DNA from: Thermothielavioides terrestris NRRL 8126
Lineage: Eukaryota; Ascomycota; Sordariomycetes; Sordariales; Chaetomiaceae
Direction of reading: 5' to 3'
Length of the DNA: 64,000 bases
Assembly (NCBI RefSeq): GCF_000226115.1
Contig: NC_016459.1
Span: 558,001 to 622,000 of the forward strand
How positions within the stretch are numbered: position 1 is the first letter of the stretch; every line of letters begins with the position of its first letter. This document shows, piece by piece, positions 20,497-30,237 of the stretch. The notes beneath the pieces are model-generated. The model was not told where the DNA came from, did no database searches, and saw only the letters and a list, made by a program, of their open reading frames with translations. The position numbers and the translations under genes were made by a program.

Positions 20497-23400
20497 GCAC
20501 TGTCCTCGTGCGCTTGGATAAGAATTGGAAGCCTGCGGTAGCAATGCTAGATACTGGGTCGGATTACAACATGATCAGTCGCAGCTTTCTAGCTGAGCAC
20601 TCGCAGTTGACCAAGTTCATTCAGTGCCCTGGATTTGCCGCTGTTGGCAATGTGCCTGTTCTGACGTACGGCGTGTGCCCCCTGCATGTTCGCATCACCG
20701 ACCACCTTGGATACTCCCAGACCTGCCTGCTGCGCTTCGTGGTCGCAGATATCGAGCCATTCACAATCCTCTTGGGCCAGACTTGGATGGAGATGGCCGA
20801 GCCATTCTTCAACTACCACGAAAAGACTTGGACTTACCCGAACTCGAAGCGCCACCTTGGCTTGCAAGTTGAGCCCAAGCAGGATTGGAGCGATAATGCT
20901 TTCCTTGTTGCCGCGCTTGTGCCAGTCACCGACCCAGCCGAACCGCCCGACCCAGCCAACCCAGACGACCCAGCCGAAGAAGACTCGCCCACCGTTGGCT
21001 TGCAACCTGCTACTCCCGAGCTCCCGGAAGTGTATGAGGCCTACCGAGACCTCTTCTCCACTGCGGATCGACCTCCCCTGCCTCGCCACACTGCGCTTGA
21101 GCACCGCATCGATCTCGAAGACGGTGCGACTGCGCCATGGGGGCCGATCTACCCTCTCAGCGAGAAGGAATTGGAAACCCTGCGCAAGTGGCTCGCGGAG
21201 GCTCTGGAGAAGCAGTGGATCCGACCTTCCACCAGTCCCGCAGGCGCGCCCATTCTGTTCGTTCCGAAGAAGGGAGGCGAATTGCGCCTCGTTGTCGACT
21301 ATCGTGCGCTCAATCACATCACCCGCAAGAACCGCGCTCCCATTCCTCTGATCGGCGAGATCCTCGATCGCCTGTCTTCCGCGAAGATCTACACCAAGCT
21401 CGATTTGAAGGATGCGTACTATCGGATCCGGCTGCGCGAGGGCGACGAGTGGAAGACCGCCTTTCGCACGCGTTACGGCCACTTCGAGTTTGTTGTGATG
21501 CCGATGGGCCTGGCTAACGCACCCGCAACCTTCCAGACTTACATCAACCATGCCCTCTCTGGCCTTGTTGATGTCACCTGCATCGTGTATTTGGATGACA
21601 TACTGATCTTTAGCAACGACGAAGCTGAGCACGAGCGGCATGTGCGCGAAGTTTTGGAACGGTTGCGAAAAGCCGACCTCTACGTCAACCTTCCCAAGTG
21701 CCGGTTCCATGTGCGCGAAGTCGAATTCCTCGGGTTCATTGTCACCCCGGAGGGCATCAAGATGGAACCATCGCGCGTTGAAGCCATTGCGCAGTGGCCG
21801 CTACCTCGCAGCGCTCACGACATCCAGGTGTTCCTTGGGTTCACTGGCTTCTACCGCAGGTTCATTCGCAACTACTCGAAGATCTGCGCCCCCCTGACCG
21901 ACCTACTCCGAGGCAATCGCACCTTTGAGATGACACATGATGCGATCGATGCGTTCCACGAGCTACAGCGCAGATTCCAGGAAGCGCCCGTCCTGCGCCA
22001 TTTCGATCCCAGCCTTCCGACCCGCGTTGAGGCAGATGCTTCGAAGTTCGCCATCGGCGCGGTCCTCTCCCAACTGTTCGAGGGCCAGTGGCACCCTGTT
22101 GCGTTCCGCTCCCGCAAACTCAGCCCCGAAGAAACGCGCTACGGCACCGGTGATGGGGAGCTGCTTGCGCTCGTCGACGCCTTTCGTGCCTGGCGGCATT
22201 ACCTCCTGTACTCGCAGACCACCGTCATCGCCCTCACTGACCACCTAAACCTCGAGTACATGAAGACGAAGAAGCGGCCCTCTGCGCGGCAGCTGCGCTG
22301 GAGCGATGAGCTCGCAGAATTTGACTTCGTCATTAAGTATCGCCCCGGCCCGCAGAACCCTGCTGACGGACTCTCTCGAAGACCAGACCTGGCAGAAGGC
22401 CCCAGCGACGAGGGCGCCGAGAACCCGCTGCTACGGCTCCTGGAGGAGCGTATTGCTGCGGGAAAGGACCATGTGCCAGGGCACCGCTCTACGGTTGGGG
22501 TTGTCACTCTGGCTGTGCGGCCGAGACCCAGTATGGGCCTCAGAGAGTTGGAGGATGCGTATGAGCTGCGTGAGCGGGAGTTTGATGAGAGTGTTGCGCC
22601 TGATGTGCGCCTCGAGGAGGGCCATCGGGAGGTCTCGCAGCGCGTGGGTAGCGGCAAGCGTCACCGTGAGCCCACGGCTGGGGACGAGGGAGAGGCGGCG
22701 GCGCAGAGGCCTCGCCTGGATGACGCTTTTCCACTGGTCAACCACGGCTTGGACGGAAGTGCCACCCGCGGCCCAGATGGACCTGGTAAACCGCCGCTGG
22801 AGCGTGGCTCCCCGGAGGCCCAGGAAACACACGCAAGGGAACCTGGCCACCCGGGGCCTGGGCGGCGACCCCCCTCGGACCAGACGGCCCGCAGCAGTCT
22901 GGCTGGCGGCGTGCGTGCGCCTGATCACCGCCCGTACGTCGCTGCCGCTGCTAGGAAGCCGGTGGAGGACGAAGGCTGGCCTTTTGAGCAGCAACTAATC
23001 CAGGCACAGGAAGTCGATCCCTGGGTGACTGAGGGCGCTTGGAAGACGGCTCGCATGCGCAGGCAGTGGAAGCTCGGAGACGATGGCATCCTGCGTTACA
23101 GCGGCAGGATCTATGTGCCTGCGGCCCTGCGGCACACGCTTTTGGCGCGCTACCACAACGCTGCAACAGGTGGCCATGGCGGCATCAGGAAGACTCGCGA
23201 GCGCCTGATGCGCTACTACTACTGGCCGGACATGCGCAGGGAGATCGATCAACATGTGGTGGAATGCGTCACATGCGGCCGCACGAAAGCGAGAACCCAC
23301 CGCCCTTACGGCGAGCTCGCAGCGCTGCCGGTTCCTGAGCGCCCGTGGCAGGATATCACGGTCGACTTCGTCACTGGCCTGCCCACCTCCATCGACCCCC

Positions 23401-24437
23401 GCACGCACAAACCCTGCGACGCCGTCCTCGTCATCGTCGACAAGTTTACCAAGTACGCCCTCTACATCGCAACGCACAAGCAGCTCCAGGCTGGCGCCTT
23501 TGCCCACCTCTTCTTCGATTACGTCTACCGACCCTTCGGCCTGCCGCAGACCATTGTTTCCGACCGCGGGAGCTTGTTTACAAGCGGGTTTTGGCGCGCA
23601 CTCTGCGACCTCTTGGATGTCACGCAAAAGCTGAGCACTGCGTACCATCCTCAGACTGACGGCCAGACAGAGAGGCAGAATCAGGCGTTGGAGCATTACC
23701 TGCGCACTTACTGCGCGTGGGAGCAGCATGACTGGGCGCAGAAGTTGGCTCTGGCCGAACACACTTACAACACCTCAGTGCATTCGGCTACGAAGGCGAC
23801 CCCGGCATACCTCCTTTACGGCTACCACCCGCGCGATCCGGCAGACCCGCTTGCGAACAGCTCGAGCAACGTTCCCGCTGCGGAGGAGCGTGCTAGGAAG
23901 CTCGCCAAGGATCGGGAAAGAATCCGCGAGGCCCTGGTGCAAGCCAACGAAGGTTATGCGAAGTGGTACAACCGCAAGCGCACGCCCATGACCTTCAGAG
24001 TTGGCCAGTGGGTTTGGGTTGATTCAAGGCACATTCGCCAGCGGCGCCCGAGCAGCAAACTCGCAGATAAGTATCTCGGGCCGTTCAAAATCATCGCTGA
24101 TGTGGGCAGCAAGAAGATGGCGTATCGCTTGGATCTCCCGCCTGCGTTCAAGTTCCACCCTGTTTTCTCTGTTGCGATGCTCGAGCCGTTCAACGGCAAC
24201 CTGCAGGAAGCGCTCGCGTACCGCGATCGCGTGCAGGTCGTTGCGCAGGAGCAGCATTGGGAGGTCGAAGCCATTCTTGATCATGCAGGGCCACCTCTCG
24301 ACAGGTATTTCCTCATCAAGTGGAAGAACTACCCGCCAGAGGAGAACACCTGGGAGCCGCGCAGGCATATTGATGACGGGCCTTTACTGCGCGCTTACGA
24401 AGCACGCATTCAAGATGAGCACAGGCGCAGGCGATGA
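20463..24437 (+). CDS. pol: Pol polyprotein: protease, RT, RNase H, integrase, chromodomain
   Basis: 1,324 codons, open from directly after the gag UAG in the same frame, with no ATG before the protease active site. Order: aspartic protease (LDTGSD, residues 29-34), reverse transcriptase with YLDDILIF (about nt 21587), RNase H (VEADASKFAIGAVLSQ, about 22030), a charged spacer of about 200 residues, integrase zinc finger (H-x6-H and CVTC, about 23155-23280), DDE core (VDFVTGL, VSDRGSLF, GQTERQNQ) and a C-terminal chromodomain (YFLIKWKNYPPEENTWEP). The chromodomain, which steers insertion to modified chromatin, marks a chromovirus. All catalytic residues are present. The lack of a separate start suggests expression by stop-codon readthrough. 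Confidence 0.95.
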   Translation, partial: ELGGPRSSRIESTVLVRLDKNWKPAVAMLDTGSDYNMISRSFLAEHSQLTKFIQCPGFAAVGNVPVLTYGVCPLHVRITDHLGYSQTCLLRFVVADIEPFTILLGQTWMEMAEPFFNYHEKTWTYPNSKRHLGLQVEPKQDWSDNAFLVAALVPVTDPAEPPDPANPDDPAEEDSPTVGLQPATPELPEVYEAYRDLFSTADRPPLPRHTALEHRIDLEDGATAPWGPIYPLSEKELETLRKWLAEALEKQWIRPSTSPAGAPILFVPKKGGELRLVVDYRALNHITRKNRAPIPLIGEILDRLSSAKIYTKLDLKDAYYRIRLREGDEWKTAFRTRYGHFEFVVMPMGLANAPATFQTYINHALSGLVDVTCIVYLDDILIFSNDEAEHERHVREVLERLRKADLYVNLPKCRFHVREVEFLGFIVTPEGIKMEPSRVEAIAQWPLPRSAHDIQVFLGFTGFYRRFIRNYSKICAPLTDLLRGNRTFEMTHDAIDAFHELQRRFQEAPVLRHFDPSLPTRVEADASKFAIGAVLSQLFEGQWHPVAFRSRKLSPEETRYGTGDGELLALVDAFRAWRHYLLYSQTTVIALTDHLNLEYMKTKKRPSARQLRWSDELAEFDFVIKYRPGPQNPADGLSRRPDLAEGPSDEGAENPLLRLLEERIAAGKDHVPGHRSTVGVVTLAVRPRPSMGLRELEDAYELREREFDESVAPDVRLEEGHREVSQRVGSGKRHREPTAGDEGEAAAQRPRLDDAFPLVNHGLDGSATRGPDGPGKPPLERGSPEAQETHAREPGHPGPGRRPPSDQTARSSLAGGVRAPDHRPYVAAAARKPVEDEGWPFEQQLIQAQEVDPWVTEGAWKTARMRRQWKLGDDGILRYSGRIYVPAALRHTLLARYHNAATGGHGGIRKTRERLMRYYYWPDMRREIDQHVVECVTCGRTKARTHRPYGELAALPVPERPWQDITVDFVTGLPTSIDPRTHKPCDAVLVIVDKFTKYALYIATHKQLQAGAFAHLFFDYVYRPFGLPQTIVSDRGSLFTSGFWRALCDLLDVTQKLSTAYHPQTDGQTERQNQALEHYLRTYCAWEQHDWAQKLALAEHTYNTSVHSATKATPAYLLYGYHPRDPADPLANSSSNVPAAEERARKLAKDRERIREALVQANEGYAKWYNRKRTPMTFRVGQWVWVDSRHIRQRRPSSKLADKYLGPFKIIADVGSKKMAYRLDLPPAFKFHPVFSVAMLEPFNGNLQEALAYRDRVQVVAQEQHWEVEAILDHAGPPLDRYFLIKWKNYPPEENTWEPRRHIDDGPLLRAYEARIQDEHRRRR

Positions 24438-24551
24438 GCGGCGGGAACGCAACGAGGGCGCCAAGCGGCGCTTCAATTGAGGAAAAAAGAAAAGAAAAGG
24501 AAAAAAGAAAAAAACAACGCAAGAACCACCCACCCACCCAACAGCCACCCC

Positions 24552-25887
24552 CTACATCGCCAAGTCCTTCTCCAAGCCCTGGATCGACTCCGTCACGAAC
24601 TCGGCCACCTGCGCGTCATCAGCGCCCTCCTCGCTACCCCCCTCCCCCTCCTCACCCTCCTCCGGCGGCGGACCCCAGCTCTTCACCACCACCAAAATTT
24701 CATTCTTTGATTGTTAGCCACACACACGCTTCGTGGACGCAACGGACTCGCAGACTTACCACCACCCCCTCCACACGCTTCTGCTGCTCCTCCAGCTTGG
24801 CCAGCCTCTCCACCACCTCCTCCAGCGTAGTGCTAGGAGGAGGGGGAGGAGGTGGGAGCGGCGCGGGCGCGCCGACGAAGCGCCGGAGGCGCCTCTTCAG
24901 CACGCCCTCCGCCTTCCGCACCTCCCCCCACTGCTCCGAGAAGTTCTCGGAGCGGGCGGTGGGGGCGACCGGGGCACCGCTGATGGCCTCGCGGGCCACC
25001 GCAAGCGCGTCGACGACGCCCTGGACAAGCGCAGCCGGCTAGAACGCGCTCAGTACACGCATCGCGCACGCAGGGGAGACACTTGAAAACTTACCTTTTC
25101 ATCGGCGGCGGGGTGGTCCCTCTTGTCGAGGGCTTCGATAAAGCCGCAAACTGCGGCGAGGGCAGTAGGATGAATCTTCATTTTTTCAGAGGGATCAGCA
25201 ACAGCGCAACGCACACGCAACGAAAACGCAGGTTTCGGCTTCAAGGCGCTGAGGTCAGCGCCTTTGAAGGAGGAGGGCAACTCACAGCCGGGCAAGTATG
25301 GTTATTTTGCGCACACTCGACGCAGCGCGAACCGGAACCTACGAGCATGTCAGACGCAACGAACACGCAACCTACACGCAGACACGCACCGGCTTGATGG
25401 TGGCAGACGGGGGCGCCACCACTGTCGAAAAACTTGGCCACACAACGGCGGCAGCTACCATTGTCAGCACACGCACAGCCCGCGCCTCCGACACGCTTCG
25501 GTTGCGCTCTCTGCACTTACGGAATGATGCGGGCAGCGCCCGCAGGGACTCTCTTCTTGGGCGTCGAGTCAAGGTCACTGGACTGCCGCACTGTCAGCGA
25601 TCGCGTTGCTCCCCATCTGCGCCCTCTCTACGTACCGCCCTTCTCTTGCGGCCGAAGCCGCCCTTGCGCGGAGTCGGAGGCTCGGATTCCTCCATCTCTT
25701 CGTCCTCGTCCTCCTCCTTCTTCTCCTCCTTCTCGTCGTCGTTGGCGGGCGCAGCCGCCGCGCCAGACGCACGCTCCGCGGGAGCCGCGGGCGCGTCGTC
25801 GGCGGGCGACTCCGCCTCGCCAGCAGGGCGCTCTTCAGGCGCCGCGTTGATGGGCCGGAAGCCCAGGCTCGAGAACAACTTTGACAT
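24552..25887 (-). CDS. Antisense cargo gene of the gypsy element: six-cysteine protein of unknown function
   Basis: Seven exons on the minus strand, 25887-25636, 25582-25521, 25454-25390, 25338-25286, 25175-25095, 25038-24760 and 24704-24552, join in frame to 314 aa. Donors are GTACGT, GTAAGT, GTGCGT, GTGAGT, GTAAGT and GTAAGT. All acceptors end in AG and several introns carry CTGAC or CTAAC branch sites. The protein begins MSKLFSSLGFRPINAAPEER and runs through an acidic/lysine stretch (DEKEEKKEEDEDEEMEE). A motif C-x2-C-x12-C-x9-C-x2-C-x6-C follows, split over exons 3 and 4. A helical C-terminal half contains a likely coiled coil (TLEEVVERLAKLEEQQKRVE). The weakest acceptor is that of intron 4 (25175). 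No enzyme or known domain was recognised; the cysteines may bind zinc. Confidence 0.8.
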
Positions 25888-26400
25888 GATTGCTTCTACC
25901 CAGCGTGTCAGCAGCGTCCGCCCTGCTCCATCCATCGACATCTCAGCGTTGAAGGTCACTCACGAGGCGCGGCCGGAAATGAATGAGTTATTTGAATCTG
26001 CCACATTGTCAGCGCACCATTGCATTCTTCCCGCCGGCCGCGCAGCGAGTTCGCCAGCCACGCGGCCCTCGCACGCTGGAATCGCCAGAGCCATCCTGTC
26101 GATCGAGAGCCATCCTGCCAATCGACCGAACCATCGCGGGGCGACCTACCGAGGAGAGGCGAGGGCGGAAGCGCCAAAAAAAAAACGAATCATCTGCAGA
26201 GCGAAGAAGTCAGCCATGCGCGCGCGATCAGAGGGAGCGTTAGGAGGAAGCAGAGGGCACGCGCGCGATCGCAATCGCGGGCCAGTATCGCATTGTCGTC
26301 GTGGTGGGCTGGGCACTTAGGTGGGCTGGGCACTTACGAAGATGGCGCGAAGGAAGAAAAGGAGGAAAGGAAGGCTGGGAGCCGCGAGCCCAGAAGATAT
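25888..26400 (-). promoter_or_regulatory. Presumed promoter of the antisense cargo gene
   Basis: Upstream of ATG 25887 on the minus strand. It contains CAATGCGA, CAATGGTGCG and CAATGTGG words, similar in kind to the CAATG-rich DNA beside the gene at 1-838. A tandem pair of GTGGGCTGGGCACTTA occurs at about 26306-26340. No TATA box was recognised. Confidence 0.3.
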
Positions 26401-26738
26401 ACTCGGTAAGGTGGTCCAAGCTTGGAGGGCTCAAAATCCTGTGTTTCTTGCATCGCAATGTTCTGGCAGAAGTTTCAATTCCCCTTTTCCATGTGCGCAG
26501 CGAAGGCGCTTGGGACGCGCATAGTGTGCGCTCCTTACCCCTTTTTCTTTCCTGCCGTCACCCCAAACATGCACACCTTCTATTCAGTTCTATTCAGCTC
26601 TATTGTTGCCTTCCTGTTTCGGGCCTGAATAGGCCCTGAATAGGCGGCCCCAGATCTGAACAGGCCACTTCCATCTGGGCCGCCCTGGATCGCGCATGCG
26701 GAGGAGCAGTTGGATCGATGGAGGCCGCGCATGCAGGA

Positions 26739-26892
26739 AGATCGCAAGCCGCGCATGCGCCACCCGAACTACCGCTACGCGATCTGCCGCCGGCAGGCTA
26801 GGCCGCGGGCCGAAGCGCGACTGACAGGAACCACGCGTGCGGCAAGATCGTAAGCCGCGCATGCGCCACCCGAACTACCGTTACGCAGTCCG
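26739..26892 (+). repeat. 48-bp imperfect direct repeat near the 3' LTR
   Basis: AGATCGCAAGCCGCGCATGC... at about 26739-26786 recurs at about 26845-26892 with a few transitions. It lies between the cargo promoter and the polypurine tract and is of unknown role. Confidence 0.7.
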
Positions 26893-26979
26893 CCGCCGGG
26901 CATGCAAGGCTACGACCCCGAGGCGCGACCACTGCGCCCCTCAGGCTACGGCACGGCAGTCCCTGGGGTCAGGGACCTT

Positions 26980-26991
26980 GAAGGAGGAGGG
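26980..26991 (+). promoter_or_regulatory. Polypurine tract
   Basis: GAAGGAGGAGGG ends 3 bp before the 3' LTR. This is the standard position for priming plus-strand DNA synthesis. Confidence 0.8.
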
Positions 26992-26994
26992 CCC

Positions 26995-27588
26995 TGTCAT
27001 GCCCCGGAGCCACCCTAACCCGCGGGACCCGCCTCGGCACCCGGCACAGCCCTCGGAACGCGCCTCGGCACCTGGCACAACCCTCGGCCCGACCACCTCG
27101 CCCTGCATCCGGCACCCGGCGCAGCCTGGCCAACCACAGGGCACCACGCAGGTCATCTGCGTGCGCCACCAGGGCGCACGTCAGTAGCCCAGATCACGCG
27201 AGCCACCCGGAGGAGCGATCGGAGGGGCACAGAGCTGAGCGAAGTGCGGGGCATCAGGCTGAGCAAGTGCGGGGAACTGAGACATTGGGTCGGCAGCAGA
27301 GCGGATTGGGCGCACTCAGGGAGCTATGCAGGCGCCACAGGATGGCCCAGGAAAGGATCTGCGAGCTCAGGAATGGAGGCTGGCCGATGCGGAGGAAGAT
27401 CGAGGGCCAGGATGGGAGAAATAAGGAGGATGGAACCCACAGGCAGTGGGAGAGGCCAGCGTTCAATGCAACCACCCGCAACCCCCCTACCTGTAGCTAC
27501 CCTGTAGCGCGTGCTCTGCTTGTGCCTTGCTCGTACTCCGTCACTTCAACGTATACCCCCTTCCTTCTGGGAGCCCCCGCTCCTGACA
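26995..27588 (+). repeat. Gypsy 3' LTR
   Basis: 594 bp, no difference from the 5' LTR seen in the stretches compared, followed at once by the CTTAG target duplication (27589-27593). Confidence 0.95.
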
Positions 27589-27593
27589 CTTAG

Positions 27594-29748
27594 TGCCTAA
27601 GTAGATAGTTTAGTATACTCTCTAGCCTATTGTCTTACTAGATCCCTTATTAGTTAAGCTACTCCAACGATATAATGTTATATATAAAGGTTAGGCAGTA
27701 AACTACGTTGTATAGCGTAAGTACTATAACGCCTTTGTCGTTCTATAGTTTAATATTTATCTTGCTATATCCTTTAATCTAAACAAAGTACTCGCTTACC
27801 TAGATATAGTCATTAGGCGTAGCCAACTTAGGAGGGTTTTTAAACCTATTTAGATAGTTAGCGATATAAATAGTTGACCTTAAATCTAGGATTATTAAGT
27901 TAATTAAAGGATATCTCTAGCCTATTTAGAATATAGCTAGGATTATAGCGACGCTCGATATACATTTGCCTATAGCTCTCTACTACTATATTCTTATAAT
28001 ATACTAGTAGCTAAATATCGTTATAATGTTAGTGCCTATATTAGGGGCGTTGCTTATATTGGGGCCAATGCCTACTTCGAGAGCGGTGCTCGCTTTAGGA
28101 GCGTTACCCTCTTCCTAGGTAGTACTCTCTTTAAGAGTAGTGCCCTTTTCAAGGGCGTTAGCATCTGCTATATCTATTTTAGGGACTTTAGGCTCCTTTA
28201 TTAGGAGCGTAGCTATAGCTCTTTTAGAGTGGTCAGCTAGTCAATATAGTAATAGATCTTCGCCTATATCGCTCTTTATATTATTAGCGAGGCTACTCCT
28301 AGACCTCTTTATCTAAAGCCTATTAGCCTCTACTCATAGAGTTGAATTAGCTTTTAAATTAGCCTCTATATAAGCCTTAACGTATTCTCTAGGTTCCTAC
28401 CTAGGCAGTATACTCTTAGGGTTCAAGTAGTAGTATCGTTCTATTAGATAGAAGTAATCGTATATATAGCACTTCTTTAATATACTTAAGGACCTTATAG
28501 AGGTACTAAGAGCTATAGGCGCGCTTAGCTTACGTTTAAAGTAGGATTAGCCAATTCTAGCTCCCTCTTTACAACTAGTTTAGCGCCTAGAGCGATCCTC
28601 CTAATCTTCTAGTTACTTAAAGTCCTTATTTTCTTTCTCTCTAGGGCCGTATATCGGGAAGGATCCTTTCTCTATACGATTAGGCGCCTTCTTAAGGAAT
28701 AGATATATACCTTTATAGACTTCTATAACTATATCTTGAAAGGTTAGCTTCTTAAGGATCTCTATCTTATTTATAGTATAAAGGGAAATAAAGTTTAGAA
28801 ATAGTTTCTCTAATATAGCTATTAGTTCGTTAAACTATAGGCTAGGATCCTTCGCTTTGCTTATCTTCTAAAGGGAGGCCTTATCTATTAAGCTCTTCTA
28901 TTTAACAAGCTACTTTTTAAAATTAGTCTCTTTAATATATATATTCCTAGAGTATTTAAATATATTGAGATAGGTATAAATATATATTTAAAGCTTAGTT
29001 ATCGTCTTAATAGTCAACTAAATAATCTTTTTAAGATTATTATATTATATTCGAAGGTCGATATATTCTATAAAGTAGGTAGACCAGTAGTTGGCTACTA
29101 CTATAGTAGTTATAAAGGTCAATATCTAGGTAAGGTGATTGATCTAGCGTTTATAGTCCTTATATTTATAATCTAGATCCTTCTTAACCTATATAATAAC
29201 GATAACGATATTATTGTTGAACCACTTCTCCCTCTCGTTATAGAGCTTCCTCTAGTGGTCGTTTAATACCTCGACACTAAGCTACTTTTATAGACCCTTA
29301 TTCTTAGAGAGGGTCTAGGAGTCTATATTATCATCCTAGGCTATAGAGGTAGTGCTAGGCTACTACTCGCCTATAGCGGGCGCTCCTAGATCGGCTAGAG
29401 CTCCTACGTTAGCTATAGCTTCTACGGCTATAGCTAGTATAGAAGTCCGTAGTTTAACGATATATTCCTAGAGCTTACGTCGGATACATTTATAGGCGAG
29501 ATCGTAGATATTAGCTAGTATAAGCTTCGGGAGGAGCTTCGCCTTACCTTTGAAATAGTCGAGTAGGTCGAGATACTTAGCTTTATTGACGAACTTACAG
29601 TTCTAAGCCACCTAGTCATCTAGGCTAGCTAGGATAATGTCGATCTTTATATCGGCTTTTGAAAATATAGTAATTGCTACTAAGCGCTATATATAGAGCT
29701 ATATACTCAGAGATAGGGCTAGGTTTTCGAGCCAATGAGACTCTTAAT
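27594..29748 (-). pseudogene. RIP-ruined copia 5' part (gag/protease relic)
   Basis: The promoter-proximal part of the copia element, separated from its pol by the gypsy insertion. It is TpA-rich with stops in every frame. By position it should hold gag and protease, but I cannot name conserved residues with certainty. Confidence 0.6.
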
Positions 29749-29958
29749 TGTTGGAACCGCTACGTAGGCTTAGGAAGATGAAGCTATTACGATGTAAGCA
29801 ATACGTACAACTAGGAACAATCGTAGTGTTGAGGATGTTGTATTATAGGAGAGTTTTCCTAATTAGGAGCCCAGTCTTAGGCGGCAATTAGGCATCAGGC
29901 CGGTGGATCCTAATCTCGGTGGGCCGGCCCGCTACCCCGGGCCGGGCTGGTTCTGACA
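29749..29958 (-). repeat. Copia 5' LTR (right, less mutated)
   Basis: A 210-bp partner of the left LTR. It retains GC-rich stretches (GGGCCGGCCCGCTACCCCGG) where the left copy has T or A. Confidence 0.9.
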
Positions 29959-30237
29959 GCTGCTTCCCACGCTCGTAGCCACACGAGCCTGCTTGCAAAA
30001 GCTAAACAGGCCCCGAACAAAGCATCCCATACATAAGAGCCAGCATTCCATCTGAACCCATTGCCTCATTCTTTTCCGACCAATTGCAGCGATTTTAACG
30101 ATCCGTGGTTGCCGCTTGCGCTGTCAAACGACGAAATCGAAGTTCCATTGTCGTGCCTCGCTGCCTTCGGTCATGAGCGACCAGAAGTAATCGCGTCTCG
30201 CCGACTCCGATCCGCCCACCTCACCAGAGAAGACAAC

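Larger units (their letters stand above)
24438..26979. other. Extra DNA between pol and the 3' LTR, host-gene-like cargo
   Basis: About 2.54 kb not expected in a chromovirus. It holds the antisense seven-exon gene (25887-24552), its presumed promoter (25888-26400) and short direct repeats near the 3' LTR. No part resembles an envelope gene or other retroelement domain. Confidence 0.8.
18156..27588 (+). mobile_element. Intact Ty3/gypsy chromovirus-type LTR retrotransposon with antisense cargo gene
   Basis: 9,433 bp inserted into the copia element, with a perfect 5-bp target duplication CTTAG (18151-18155, 27589-27593). The two 594-bp LTRs start TGTCA and end TGACA and show no difference in the stretches compared. 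Order on the plus strand: LTR, gag, UAG, pol (protease, RT, RNase H, integrase, chromodomain), 2.5 kb extra DNA with an antisense gene, polypurine tract, LTR. The GC-rich composition, lack of RIP and open frames mark it as recent and possibly active. The usual gypsy length is 5-7 kb, so the extra 2.5 kb is unusual. Confidence 0.95.
14471..29958 (-). mobile_element. Ty1/copia LTR retrotransposon, RIP-inactivated, interrupted by a gypsy element
   Basis: Two 210-bp LTRs (14471-14680 and 29749-29958) are flanked by the same 5-bp target duplication, GCTGC (14466-14470, 29959-29963). On the minus strand LTRs begin TGTCAGAACC and end TTCCAACA. The interior is dense in TpA, poor in CpA and full of stops. 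About 19 differences between the LTRs are all transitions, the RIP signature. Minus-strand relics include integrase (about 18100-17260), reverse transcriptase with a YVDD-like relic (about 15925-15870) and RNase H with an STxEAEL-like relic (about 15300-15250). This order makes the right LTR the 5' one. Without the 9.4-kb gypsy insertion the element was about 6.05 kb, normal for copia. Confidence 0.92.

Noticed and set aside
24438..26979. Envelope gene of an errantivirus-like element
   Set aside because: No sense-strand frame with signal peptide, membrane helix or glycosylation pattern; the real coding signal is antisense and spliced.
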